DNA of 64,000 nucleotides, taken from assembly GCF_020172665.1 (NCBI RefSeq), contig NZ_CP083985.1:3178040-3242039 (forward strand). The letters run 5' to 3'. The notes under the pieces were generated by a model. The model worked only from the letters and a program-made list of their open reading frames with translations. It did no database searches and was not told the DNA's origin. The stretch's first letter is position 1. Each line of letters opens with the position of its first letter. This DNA is from [Mycobacterium] zoologicum. GTDB lineage: Bacteria; Actinomycetota; Actinomycetes; Mycobacteriales; Mycobacteriaceae. The position numbers and the translations under genes are program-made. This document shows, in pieces, positions 10,138 to 17,591 of the stretch.

Positions 10138-10236
10138 CCCGGAAATGGTAAACGGCCGCCGTCGGGACCGGGGCAAGCCCGACCATCGACGACGTAGGTG
10201 CCACGCCGGCCAATACAGATCGGTACCGTTGGGTCC

Positions 10237-11598
10237 ATGGCTGATCTGCCCTTCGGATTCTCTACCGGGGACGACCCCGACCGCGACCGGTCCGGTTCGG
10301 GCCCGGGTCCCAGCGACCCGTTCGGCATGGGCTTTGGCACCGGCGGGGCGTTCAACATGGGCGACCTGGGCCAGATGTTCACCCAGCTCGGCCAGATGTT
10401 CAGCGGCGCCGGCCGCGTCGGCGGCGACGGAAAGGCGGCGGGGCCGGTCAACTACGACCTGGCCCGCCAGGTCGCGGCCAAGTCCATCGGTTCGGTGGCG
10501 CCGGTCACCGACTCGACCAACACCGCGATCGGCGACGCGGTGCACCTGGCCGAGACCTGGCTCAACGGCGTGACCTCGCTGCCGGCCGGCACCACCGCCG
10601 CTGTCGCCTGGACTCCAGTGGACTGGGTAGAGCACACCATGGCCACCTGGCAGCGGCTGTGCGACCCGATGGCCGAGCAGGTCTCGTCGGTGTGGGCGTC
10701 GGCGCTGCCCGAAGAGGCCAAGAGCATGGCCGGTCCGCTGCTGTCGGTGATGTCGCAGATGGGCGGGCTGGCGTTCGGATCACAGCTCGGCCAGGCCCTG
10801 GGCCGGCTCTCCGGAGAGGTGCTCACCTCCACCGACATCGGACTTCCCTTGGGCCCCAAGGGAACCGCCGCCCTGCTGCCCGGTGCCATCGAGGAACTGG
10901 CAGCCGGGCTGGAGCTGCCACGCAGTGAGATCGTCACGTTCCTGGCGGCGCGCGAGGCCGCCCATCACCGGCTGTTCACCCACGTGCCGTGGCTGGCCGG
11001 CCAACTGCTGAGCACCGTCGAGGCCTACGCGCGGGGCATGAAGATCGACATCCGCGGCATCGAGGAACTGGCCCAGGGCTTCGACCCGATGTCGATGGGC
11101 GACCCGTCGGCCATGGCCGAATTGCTCAACCAGGGGGTGTTCGAGCCCAAGTCCACCCCCGAACAGCTGGCCGCCCTGGAGCGACTGGAGACCCTGCTGG
11201 CCCTGATCGAGGGCTGGGTGCGCACCGTGGTGACCGCCGCCCTCGGCGACCGGATCCCGGGAACCGCCGCGCTCTCGGAGACGCTGCGCCGCCGCCGGGC
11301 CACCGGTGGACCGGCCGAGCAGACCTTCGCCACCCTGGTCGGCCTGGAACTGCGTCCGCGCAAGCTGGCCGAGGCCGCGGTGCTCTGGGAGCGGCTCACC
11401 ACCGCCGTCGGCATCGACGCCCGCGACCAGGTCTGGGCGCACCCCGACCTGTTGCCCAGCGCCGCCGACATCGACGACCCGGCCGCGTTCATCGACCGGA
11501 TCATCGGCGGCTCCAGCGAGATCGACTCGGCCATCGACGCCGCGATCGCCGAGTTCCAGCGGGAAGCCGACAAAGGTGAGGACGACACCGGCGCCTGA
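10237..11598 (+). CDS. DUF2342 zinc-dependent hydrolase-like protein (Rv3195-like)
   Basis: A 453-residue protein of the actinobacterial 'zinc-dependent metalloprotease / coenzyme F420 biosynthesis-associated' family (DUF2342). Residues 1-60 are low-complexity Gly/Asp/Met. The core carries the family motif REAAHHRLF near residue 240, where the second His and Glu are proposed metal/catalytic residues, followed by the long helical DIRGIEELAQGFDP region. No enzymatic activity is established. ATG 10237 is chosen because family members start M-A-D-L-P-F. It ends 17 bases before the convergent islet gene, so it marks the left edge of the accessory insertion. Confidence 0.82.
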   Translation: MADLPFGFSTGDDPDRDRSGSGPGPSDPFGMGFGTGGAFNMGDLGQMFTQLGQMFSGAGRVGGDGKAAGPVNYDLARQVAAKSIGSVAPVTDSTNTAIGDAVHLAETWLNGVTSLPAGTTAAVAWTPVDWVEHTMATWQRLCDPMAEQVSSVWASALPEEAKSMAGPLLSVMSQMGGLAFGSQLGQALGRLSGEVLTSTDIGLPLGPKGTAALLPGAIEELAAGLELPRSEIVTFLAAREAAHHRLFTHVPWLAGQLLSTVEAYARGMKIDIRGIEELAQGFDPMSMGDPSAMAELLNQGVFEPKSTPEQLAALERLETLLALIEGWVRTVVTAALGDRIPGTAALSETLRRRRATGGPAEQTFATLVGLELRPRKLAEAAVLWERLTTAVGIDARDQVWAHPDLLPSAADIDDPAAFIDRIIGGSSEIDSAIDAAIAEFQREADKGEDDTGA

Positions 11599-11615
11599 CG
11601 CGACGCTTCTGAAAG

Positions 11616-12398
11616 TCACCCGAGCTTCTGGCTCCACCGTTGAAGCTTCTCGCGTGCCTTCCTAAGCGGGCGTATGTCGACCTCCGGAGTATCGGCGTGA
11701 TTGAGTGCGGCATCGATCAGCGCCAGGCGGTCATCGATTTCGGCGCGGCTGTAGGCGAAGAGTCCGATCTCATCCAAGCCGCGACCTTCGAGCGGGGCAT
11801 CGTCCTCCCCCAAACGCACGTGCCCTGCGGTCGGCCGAGCACCGGCGTCGTCACGCTCGATCTTCACCAACTCGGTCAGCAGCTCTGATTCCGGACGGAC
11901 CCCGTCGAGCCGGTTCATCAACTCCCGCACCTTTGTCGGTCGGACGTTGAGCATGTCAGCGATGGCGCTGACATCGACGGTCCCCTCTTCCATCAGCCGC
12001 ACCGCCCGAACCACGAGGTCCAGCTTGGGGGCGCCCGAGTCAACGAGCATAGGGCTTGGCACCGACCGCCACCCCATTCGTTGGCGGGCGTTGAACAACG
12101 CATTGTGTTCACTGATCCTCAAGAACATCGACCGATCCTTCTGCGGTACGGCCAGCTTGACCGTCGAGCTCTCGTGCAAGTTGTTATAGGCGATGAGCCC
12201 TGCCCCGCGGAGTGCCTTCATGTCTTCGGAGAACCGACGATGGAGCGCGCCGTCGTTTCGGCCCGGATAGCAGTCGTAGTACCACAGACGATCACGTAGG
12301 TGACTGGGCCGCATGCCGTTGCGCCCCGCATGCTTGAGCAGGCCGAGAATCAACAGCTGCCGGATCTCAGGGAGATACGCCTGCTGGTTGTGGCCCAT
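11616..12398 (-). CDS. Putative helix-turn-helix regulator of the islet
   Basis: A 260-residue protein without a recognised name. The N-terminus (LLILGLLKHAG ... FSEDMKALRGAGLI) resembles the winged helix of WYL/PafBC-type regulators, and a second helix-turn-helix-like segment lies near residues 135-160 (VDVSAIADMLNVRPTKVREL). No WYL sensor domain follows; the C-terminus is charged and helical. ATG 12398 has GAGGTGA just upstream. It is divergent from the three-gene operon starting at 12506, the usual layout of a local regulator. Function is inferred from structure and position only. Confidence 0.5.
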   Translation of the reverse strand: MGHNQQAYLPEIRQLLILGLLKHAGRNGMRPSHLRDRLWYYDCYPGRNDGALHRRFSEDMKALRGAGLIAYNNLHESSTVKLAVPQKDRSMFLRISEHNALFNARQRMGWRSVPSPMLVDSGAPKLDLVVRAVRLMEEGTVDVSAIADMLNVRPTKVRELMNRLDGVRPESELLTELVKIERDDAGARPTAGHVRLGEDDAPLEGRGLDEIGLFAYSRAEIDDRLALIDAALNHADTPEVDIRPLRKAREKLQRWSQKLG

Positions 12399-12505
12399 CG
12401 GATCACCTCGACACAAAAACGTCCAGTTGGGTGTCAATCGTCGCTGATCCTGATCTAACAGGCCCCGCATGGTGCGGTGCGGCAAATCAACAGCGAAGGG
12501 AAATC

Positions 12506-12880
12506 ATGAGCAGAGTGGGACAAGCGGTCATCTGGGGATTCGGCCGCGGAGCATGCAATACAGATCTGTTCGATCTGGTCGACGGGCAGGTTCAAACCTG
12601 GCGAGGTGGGCCGACCATGGACGTCTTCGTCGATGCCCTGCTGGCCAACCTGTTCGCCAGCTACCTGGTCGGCCACCTGGGCGTCGAAGCCGTAGCCGAA
12701 CTGCTCGACGCCGACGACCTCGCAGCCGCGCTGTACCGGCGTCTAGCCGGACATCACGTCACAGTCGTGCGCTACCGGGGTTGTGCGGTCACCGATACCG
12801 AGATCGCCGCAGCTCGCGACCATGGGGTCATCATCGACGTCGTTGAACCCGAGGCGATGACGACGGGGAGCGACCGATGA
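12506..12880 (+). CDS. Hypothetical protein, first gene of GGCT operon
   Basis: A 124-residue protein I cannot assign. It begins AVIWGFGRGACNTDLFDLVDG, has a central helical region and ends with an alternating strand/helix pattern (HHVTVVRYRGCAVTDTEIAAAR). ATG 12506 has GAAGGGAAA immediately upstream. Its stop overlaps the next start (ATGA), so it is translationally coupled to the first gamma-glutamylcyclotransferase-fold gene. There is no signal peptide or membrane segment. Confidence 0.6.
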   Translation: MSRVGQAVIWGFGRGACNTDLFDLVDGQVQTWRGGPTMDVFVDALLANLFASYLVGHLGVEAVAELLDADDLAAALYRRLAGHHVTVVRYRGCAVTDTEIAAARDHGVIIDVVEPEAMTTGSDR

Positions 12881-13521
12881 GCGACTGGACCCGACTGCCG
12901 GCAAGCAAGTGGCCGGAATATCCCTACCCCGGGGAGAGACCGGACACGTCGTGGCGACTGGTCGGCGATTGGGTACATGCCTTGGCGCGAGTGGATGACA
13001 TGTGGATCGACACGCACACCGGCGAGACCGTCGACCCCGACGGCCGGAGGTACGTCTTGGCGTACGGGTCCAACGCGAATCCCATGAAGCTGCTGCGCGA
13101 GGCCAAAAAGCGCGATCTCCGTGATGTCGCCGTTCTTGACGCAACCGTCCGCGGCGCACAGGCGGTCTGGAGTAGCGGGCGCCGACGCGCCGACCGCCGC
13201 CTAGTAGCGACGATCGTCGAGAAACCCGGCCACAGCGAACGGTGTCCTGTCCTTGCCGTACCCGCTGACGACCTTCCCAAGGTCGATGGATGGGAGGGAT
13301 ACGACGCCAACCAGGCAGACAATCCGTGGTACGTCCGGCAGTCGTTCTGGGGTACCTGCACGGTCGAAAGTGACGCCGCCGCAACCACTCCCGAGCATAT
13401 CGGTGATGCTTGGGTGTACGTCGGCGGATCCAACCGGCAGCCGGCGGTTCACCAGGGCCGGTACGTGCCGTTGAGCGAATTCGGCTACGACGACGTCGAG
13501 GGATTGTTCCCCTATGACTAG
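12877..13521 (+). CDS. Gamma-glutamylcyclotransferase-fold protein 1 (YGSN type)
   Basis: A 214-residue protein. After an extension of about 58 residues it contains YVLAYGSNANPMKLL, the YGSN glycine-rich loop that binds the gamma-glutamyl moiety in GGCT/AIG2-fold enzymes. Further on, KVDGWEGYDAN could supply the catalytic Glu equivalent (family pattern 'lDxxEG'). The substrate cannot be read from sequence. It overlaps the upstream gene by four bases and the downstream one by eight. The N-terminal extension is not something I recognise and may be a protein-interaction part. Confidence 0.6.
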   Translation: MSDWTRLPASKWPEYPYPGERPDTSWRLVGDWVHALARVDDMWIDTHTGETVDPDGRRYVLAYGSNANPMKLLREAKKRDLRDVAVLDATVRGAQAVWSSGRRRADRRLVATIVEKPGHSERCPVLAVPADDLPKVDGWEGYDANQADNPWYVRQSFWGTCTVESDAAATTPEHIGDAWVYVGGSNRQPAVHQGRYVPLSEFGYDDVEGLFPYD

Positions 13522-13867
13522 CCACGTCTTCGTATACGGCACCCTGATGCCGGGGCAATGCCGTTGGCCAACGCTTGCCATGTGGGCTGACGGGCCGCCC
13601 GAGCCCGATTCGGTCGACGGCGAACTTTTTGATACCGGTTTTGGTTACCCGGCCGCAGTCGTCGGACCGAGCGGGCGCATCCCCGGTTTCACCGTTGCGC
13701 TATCGCCCCAGTCCTTGCCGGAGGCCCTCGCTGTACTCGACGGCATCGAGGGCACCGGCCACGGGCTGTACCAGCGCATCAGCATCGTCACCGAAGGCGG
13801 GACGCCGGCATGGATCTACACGTGGCCCACGAGCGCCGCTGGCTTCACACGAATCACCGAGTGGTGA
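13514..13867 (+). CDS. Gamma-glutamylcyclotransferase-fold protein 2 (AIG2/YtfP type)
   Basis: A 117-residue compact AIG2-like protein: the start HVFVYGTLMPGQ is the nucleotide-fold-like binding loop, ELFDTGFGYPA the second loop, and VLDGIEGTG carries the expected catalytic Glu. Members of this family cyclise or process gamma-glutamyl-amine compounds. It starts inside the preceding gene (eight-base overlap) and has a different GGCT subtype, so the operon encodes two distinct GGCT folds. The hexanucleotide repeat begins about 25 bases after its stop. Confidence 0.72.
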   Translation: MTSHVFVYGTLMPGQCRWPTLAMWADGPPEPDSVDGELFDTGFGYPAAVVGPSGRIPGFTVALSPQSLPEALAVLDGIEGTGHGLYQRISIVTEGGTPAWIYTWPTSAAGFTRITEW

Positions 13868-13891
13868 ATATGGCCGCTGCCCATGCCCAGG

Positions 13892-13975
13892 GCCAGGGCC
13901 AAGGCCAACGCCAACGCCAACGCCAACGCCAACGCCAACGCCAACGCCAACGCCAACGCCAACGCCAACGCCAAG
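13892..13975. repeat. Hexanucleotide tandem repeat, (GCCAAC)11 with flanking variants
   Basis: Fourteen consecutive six-base units fill 84 bases: GCCAGG, GCCAAG, eleven perfect GCCAAC copies (13904-13969) and a final GCCAAG. It lies entirely in the 118-base gap between the convergent ends of the GGCT operon and the 75-residue gene. Copy-number change would not shift any gene's frame. No recognisable spacers exist, so it is not a CRISPR. It may be a slippage-prone tract or part of the convergent terminator region. Confidence 0.95.
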
Positions 13976-13985
13976 GATGTGAGCA

Positions 13986-14213
13986 TCAAGCAGAGGTGCG
14001 CTGATCAAGCAAGTGGCCGAATCCCTTGCTGCGCAAGGTGAAGATCATCGTCCTGCCCGGCTCATGTGTCTTCAGCCATCCCCGAATCCCGTCCTCTTGC
14101 TGGTGGCGGGATGCGTTCTCAAGGTGCAGATGGGCCAGCAACGCCTGCACGGTGCCCGGCACGTAGTCCTCCGGCGCGACGAGATGGAGGTCATCCGAAA
14201 ATCTGCTGGTCAC
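13986..14213 (-). CDS. Small hypothetical protein coupled to ART-like gene
   Basis: A 75-residue soluble protein of unknown family (MTSRFSDDLHLVAPEDYVPG...), ending RSKGFGHLLDQRTSA. Its ATG overlaps the stop of the upstream ADP-ribosyltransferase-like gene (ATGA), so the two are translated together. Size and coupling would suit an antitoxin, immunity or specificity partner, but nothing in the sequence proves this. Its stop is 10 bases from the hexanucleotide repeat. Confidence 0.5.
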   Translation of the reverse strand: MTSRFSDDLHLVAPEDYVPGTVQALLAHLHLENASRHQQEDGIRGWLKTHEPGRTMIFTLRSKGFGHLLDQRTSA

Positions 14214-14731
14214 GGCCGACTCACCTCCGCCTCGATCATTGGCAGGCCACTCATAGTGGCCACCGCCAGGATACGCAGCATGGAACCGGGAATGAGGAGC
14301 AATTCACCCTGATACGCCACATCCGGATCGCCGATCGGCGGTATCCATATGGCGCCTGTTCCAGCTTTCGCCCTAATTTTTAAGACCGCGGGATCCCGGC
14401 CGGGGCCCGTGAACTCGTCGCGTGCAACATTTGGATCGATCGCGGCAGCCACGAACCACACGGTGATGTGTGTTGTTCCGGCGCACAACTCCCCGATGCC
14501 CACGTGGAAAGAGTCGCGGACGGAACGAATACCTCGCCAGACCTGCACGTCGTCCAGCAGCGGCCGCGCGAGGTCGTGCAAAACGCTGACCACCTTCCGT
14601 GCGTCATCTGAGGCGTCTGGATCGCCTTGGGCGGCGCGTTGCACCTGCTCGTAGTACCGATCCTTCGCCTGCCAGCGCATGACCGCAGATCGCTGACCCG
14701 GCGTCGCAGAATGCGTCTGGTCCGCGAACAT
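14210..14731 (-). CDS. Divergent ADP-ribosyltransferase-fold protein (ART, R-S-E clan)
   Basis: From the ATG at 14731 the protein is 173 residues; the frame stays open to 14920, so the true start may lie further upstream. It follows the ART layout. An N-terminal helix (TPGQRSAVMRWQAKDRYYEQV) comes first. The first catalytic segment is DVQVWRGI with the NAD-binding Arg. Then comes WFVAAAIDPNVARDEF, aligned to the usual 'F-STS-xDPxVA' core, and last YQGELLLIPGSMLRI, aligned to the 'ExE' loop. The STS triad is replaced by AAA and the first Glu by Gln, giving Q-x-E. The fold looks convincing; activity is uncertain. No good ribosome-binding site is visible at 14731. Confidence 0.6.
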   Translation of the reverse strand: MFADQTHSATPGQRSAVMRWQAKDRYYEQVQRAAQGDPDASDDARKVVSVLHDLARPLLDDVQVWRGIRSVRDSFHVGIGELCAGTTHITVWFVAAAIDPNVARDEFTGPGRDPAVLKIRAKAGTGAIWIPPIGDPDVAYQGELLLIPGSMLRILAVATMSGLPMIEAEVSRP

Positions 14732-14918
14732 CTGGTTCAGCCGATGGCGGGCGTCACCGGCGCCTGGCCGCCCTGGGTCCGCCGGCTTCACAATTGTCTG
14801 CAGCTCGGCGCCATGGGTCCTGATCTTGTCGCCTGAAGCACACCGACGACCGTCAGCGCCAAGACACCCTGTGGATAACCGAATGAACGTCGCGGCTGTG
14901 GATGCCAAGCTCGGGTGC

Positions 14919-15776
14919 ATGCCCGCCCAGACCGCCTACGCCCTGGACCCCTCGCTGCCGGTGCTGCTGCGCCCCGACGGCGCGGTGCAGGTCGGCTGGG
15001 ATCCGCAGCGCGCCGTGCTGGTGCAGCCGCCCAGCGGCCTGAGCACGGCCGGGCTGGCCGCGGTGCTGCGCAGCATGCAGACCCCCTCCACGGTGGCCGC
15101 GTTGCGCCGCGAGGCCGCCGCACACGGGCCGGTGGACGCCGAGTGGTTGGACCGCCTGCTGGCCGCGCTCGTCGAGGCGCGGGTCGCCGCGTGCGACACC
15201 GGGGCGGCCCGGTCACGCCGGGCGGCATCGCTGCGGGTGCACGGCCGCGGGCCGCTGTCGGATCTGCTGGTCGAATCGCTGCGCTGCTCGGGTGCGGTGG
15301 TCCGGCGCAGCAGCCACCCGCACGCCGTGGTCAGCGGCGCCGGAACAGATCTGGTGGTGCTCGCCGATGCCCTGGTCACCGAGCCGCGGCTGCTCCGCGA
15401 ACTGCACGCCGAGCAGGTGGCCCACCTGCCGGTGCGGGTGCGCGACGGCACCGGCGTCGTCGGCCCACTGGTCCTGCCCGGCCGGACCAGCTGTTTGAGC
15501 TGCGCTGATCTGCATCGCCGCGACCGCGACGCCGCCTGGCCGGCAGTGGCCGCCCAACTGCGCGACACCGTCGCACACACCGACCGCGCCACGGTGCTGG
15601 CGACCGCCGCGCTGGCACTGAGCCAGATCGAGCAGGTGATCGCCGCCGTGCGTGGGACGGCCGCCGACCGCCGGATGGCGCCGCCCCCGACCCTTGACGC
15701 CACTTTGGAAGTGGACCTGTCCACCGGCTCGATCATGACGCGACGCTGGGTCCGCCACCCGCTGTGCGATTGCTGA
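14919..15776 (+). CDS. ThiF/cyclodehydratase-like protein (Rv3196-like)
   Basis: A 285-residue protein resembling the E1-like/leader-binding half of TOMM (thiazole/oxazole) cyclodehydratases. It contains a nucleotide-fold region (LVVLADALVTEPRLLREL) and the characteristic PGRTSCLSCADLHRRDRDAAWP segment near residue 190 with a CxxC. The C-terminus ends RHPLCDC, which may complete a metal site. No YcaO partner or precursor peptide is visible nearby. ATG 14919 is one choice; ATG 14883 would add 12 residues. It is the right boundary of the islet and precedes the AarF gene as in M. tuberculosis. Confidence 0.65.
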   Translation: MPAQTAYALDPSLPVLLRPDGAVQVGWDPQRAVLVQPPSGLSTAGLAAVLRSMQTPSTVAALRREAAAHGPVDAEWLDRLLAALVEARVAACDTGAARSRRAASLRVHGRGPLSDLLVESLRCSGAVVRRSSHPHAVVSGAGTDLVVLADALVTEPRLLRELHAEQVAHLPVRVRDGTGVVGPLVLPGRTSCLSCADLHRRDRDAAWPAVAAQLRDTVAHTDRATVLATAALALSQIEQVIAAVRGTAADRRMAPPPTLDATLEVDLSTGSIMTRRWVRHPLCDC

Positions 15777-15831
15777 CGCCCCGCAGGTCCGCGCCGATTG
15801 GCTACGCGGTGACCCGGGACACAACGCCGTC

Positions 15832-17157
15832 ATGGATGATGGACTCGTGTCGGAGATCAAGCGTGGGAGCGTGGCGCGAAACGCGAAGCTGGCCAGCCTG
15901 CCGGTCGGCTTCGCCGGCCGGGCCGCGCTGGGCCTCGGTAAGCGGCTGACCGGCAAGTCGAAAGACGAGGTCACCGCCGAGCTGATGGAGAAGGCCGCCA
16001 ACCAGTTGTTCACCGTCCTGGGTGAACTCAAGGGCGGGGCCATGAAGGTCGGCCAAGCGCTGTCGGTGATGGAGGCGGCCATCCCCGAGGAGTTCGGCGA
16101 GCCCTACCGGGAGGCGCTGACCAAGCTGCAGAAGGACGCCCCGCCGCTGCCTGCCGACAAGGTGCACCGGGTACTCGACGGCCAGCTGGGCACCAAGTGG
16201 CGGGAGCGATTCAGCTCCTTCGACGACGAGCCGGTCGCCTCGGCCAGCATCGGCCAGGTGCACCGCGGGGTCTGGGCGGACGGCCGGAAGGTGGCGGTCA
16301 AGATCCAGTACCCCGGCGCCGACGAGGCACTGCGCGCCGACCTCAAGACCATCCGGCGGCTGACCGGCGTCTTCAAGCAGCTGGCCCCCGGCGTGGATGT
16401 GCAGGGCGTGGTCGACGAGCTGATCGAGCGCACCGAGATGGAGCTGGACTACCGGCTGGAAGCCGACAACCAGCGGATCTTCGCCAAGGCCTACAAGGAC
16501 CACCCGCATTTCGTCATCCCCAACGTGGTGGCCTCAGCGCCCAAGACGGTGATCCAGGAGTGGATCGACGGCGTCGGGATGGCCGAGATCATCCGCAACG
16601 GCACCGTCGAGCAGCGCGACCTGATGGGCACCCGGCTGGCCGAGTTCACCTGGGACGCCGCACGCCGGCTGGAGCTGATCCACGGCGACGCCCACCCCGG
16701 CAACTTCATGCTGATCGACGGCACCAAGATGGGCGTCATCGACTTCGGTGCGGTCGCCCCGATGCCGGGCGGGTTCCCGGCCGAACTGGGCGCCGCGGTC
16801 CGCTACGCGCGGGACAAGGACTACGACCAGGTCATCGCGACGATGCGCCAGGGCGGCTTCATCCAGAAGGGGCAGGAGGTCTCGGTCCGCGAGATCGACG
16901 AGATGCTGCGCCAGTACGTCGAGCCGGTGCAAGTCGAGGTGTTCCACTACAGCCGCAAATGGCTGATGCGGATGGCCGGCAAGCAGTTGGAGCGTCCCGT
17001 CGAGCAGCTCAAGACCGCGCGTCAGCTCGACCTGCCGCCCAAGCTGGCGATGCCGATGCGGGTGCTCGCCTCGACCACAGCGATCATGTGTCAGCTCGAC
17101 GCTCACGTGCCGGTCAAGCGCCTGTCCGAGGAGTACGTGCCGGGCTTCACCGCCTGA
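15832..17157 (+). CDS. AarF/ABC1/UbiB-family atypical kinase (Rv3197-like)
   Basis: A 441-residue ABC1-family protein. It has the KxGQ motif (GGAMKVGQALS), the Ala-rich loop variant VASASIGQVH (about residue 132), the ATP-binding Lys strand VAVKIQYPG, the E-L-D-Y-R-L-E-A motif, the catalytic loop HGDAHPGNF (about 283) and the IDFG metal motif (about 302). These proteins are ATPases/kinases linked to isoprenoid lipid metabolism. The gene converges on whiB7 with only nine bases between stops, and it belongs to the antibiotic-tolerance neighbourhood of whiB7 in mycobacteria. A GTG at 15847 is an alternative start. Confidence 0.85.
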   Translation: MDDGLVSEIKRGSVARNAKLASLPVGFAGRAALGLGKRLTGKSKDEVTAELMEKAANQLFTVLGELKGGAMKVGQALSVMEAAIPEEFGEPYREALTKLQKDAPPLPADKVHRVLDGQLGTKWRERFSSFDDEPVASASIGQVHRGVWADGRKVAVKIQYPGADEALRADLKTIRRLTGVFKQLAPGVDVQGVVDELIERTEMELDYRLEADNQRIFAKAYKDHPHFVIPNVVASAPKTVIQEWIDGVGMAEIIRNGTVEQRDLMGTRLAEFTWDAARRLELIHGDAHPGNFMLIDGTKMGVIDFGAVAPMPGGFPAELGAAVRYARDKDYDQVIATMRQGGFIQKGQEVSVREIDEMLRQYVEPVQVEVFHYSRKWLMRMAGKQLERPVEQLKTARQLDLPPKLAMPMRVLASTTAIMCQLDAHVPVKRLSEEYVPGFTA

Positions 17158-17166
17158 GCACGTGCC

Positions 17167-17412
17167 TTACGCCGCCACCGGTTCCTTGCGCGGCCGCCCA
17201 CGCGGCCGTTTGCGACCGATGACGGCGCCACGGTCGAGGATCTCCCCGCCCCACACCCCCCACGGTTCGGCGCGCTGCAACGCCGCCGCCAGGCACCGCT
17301 GACGGATTCCGCAGCCGCCGCACAGCGTCTTGGCCCGCTCCAGGTCGGCGGGGTCGTCGGCGAACCACAGGTCGGGTGCGGTGCGACACGGCAACCGCAA
17401 TCGGTTCTTCAT
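17167..17412 (-). CDS. whiB7: WhiB7 redox-sensitive transcriptional activator
   Basis: An 81-residue Wbl protein. Cys9, Cys31, Cys34 and Cys40 (C...CxxCx5C) bind a [4Fe-4S] cluster, AEPWGVWGGE is the WhiB7 signature that contacts SigA, and KRPRGRPRK is the C-terminal AT-hook. WhiB7 activates intrinsic antibiotic-resistance genes and itself. ATG 17412 is preceded by AGGAG at eight bases. Expression is controlled by the leader described below: a uORF, then an attenuator hairpin just upstream of the start codon. Confidence 0.95.
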   Translation of the reverse strand: MKNRLRLPCRTAPDLWFADDPADLERAKTLCGGCGIRQRCLAAALQRAEPWGVWGGEILDRGAVIGRKRPRGRPRKEPVAA

Positions 17413-17430
17413 CGGGATGCTCCTAGCTGG

Positions 17431-17473
17431 AAAACGAAAAATGGCCACGGATCCTCAGGGGGTCCGTGGCCAT
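17431..17473 (-). terminator. whiB7 leader attenuator hairpin
   Basis: On the minus strand a 14-base stem (arms at 17460-17473 and 17441-17454, one C-A mismatch, five-base loop) is followed by UUUUUCGUUUU, a rho-independent terminator shape. It ends about 20 bases before the whiB7 start codon and lies between the uORF and the gene. In other mycobacteria an equivalent terminator stops whiB7 transcription unless uORF translation is disturbed by antibiotics; the same mechanism is inferred here. Confidence 0.85.
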
Positions 17474-17493
17474 CGGGTCGGTCAGTTGACGGG

Positions 17494-17583
17494 CTAACCG
17501 AAACCACGATGCACGGACACGCCGGCAGCGGCATGCGCTGCGGCGGGTGCGGCGGCTACCGCGACCGTGCTTCGGATGGTCAT
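17494..17583 (-). CDS. whiB7 upstream ORF (leader peptide), 29 aa
   Basis: A 29-codon frame on the minus strand, starting at the ATG at 17583 and ending with TAG at 17494. It encodes a mostly Ala/Val peptide with N-terminal MTIRSTVAVAAA. It starts only about eight bases after a plausible -10 element, so it could be read from a leaderless transcript. It ends about 21 bases before the attenuator stem. Position and size fit the known regulatory uORF of mycobacterial whiB7; the peptide itself probably matters only through ribosome stalling. Confidence 0.7.
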   Translation of the reverse strand: MTIRSTVAVAAAPAAAHAAAGVSVHRGFG

Positions 17584-17591
17584 GGTCTGGG

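Noticed and set aside
13892..13975. Hexamer tract as a CRISPR-like array
   Set aside because: Units are six bases with no spacers and no cas genes occur.
13810..14004. Frame encoding a Gln-Arg repeat protein through the hexamer tract
   Set aside because: The hexamer gives a two-residue repeat in every frame. No ribosome-binding site is present and the frame overlaps the end of the GGCT gene.
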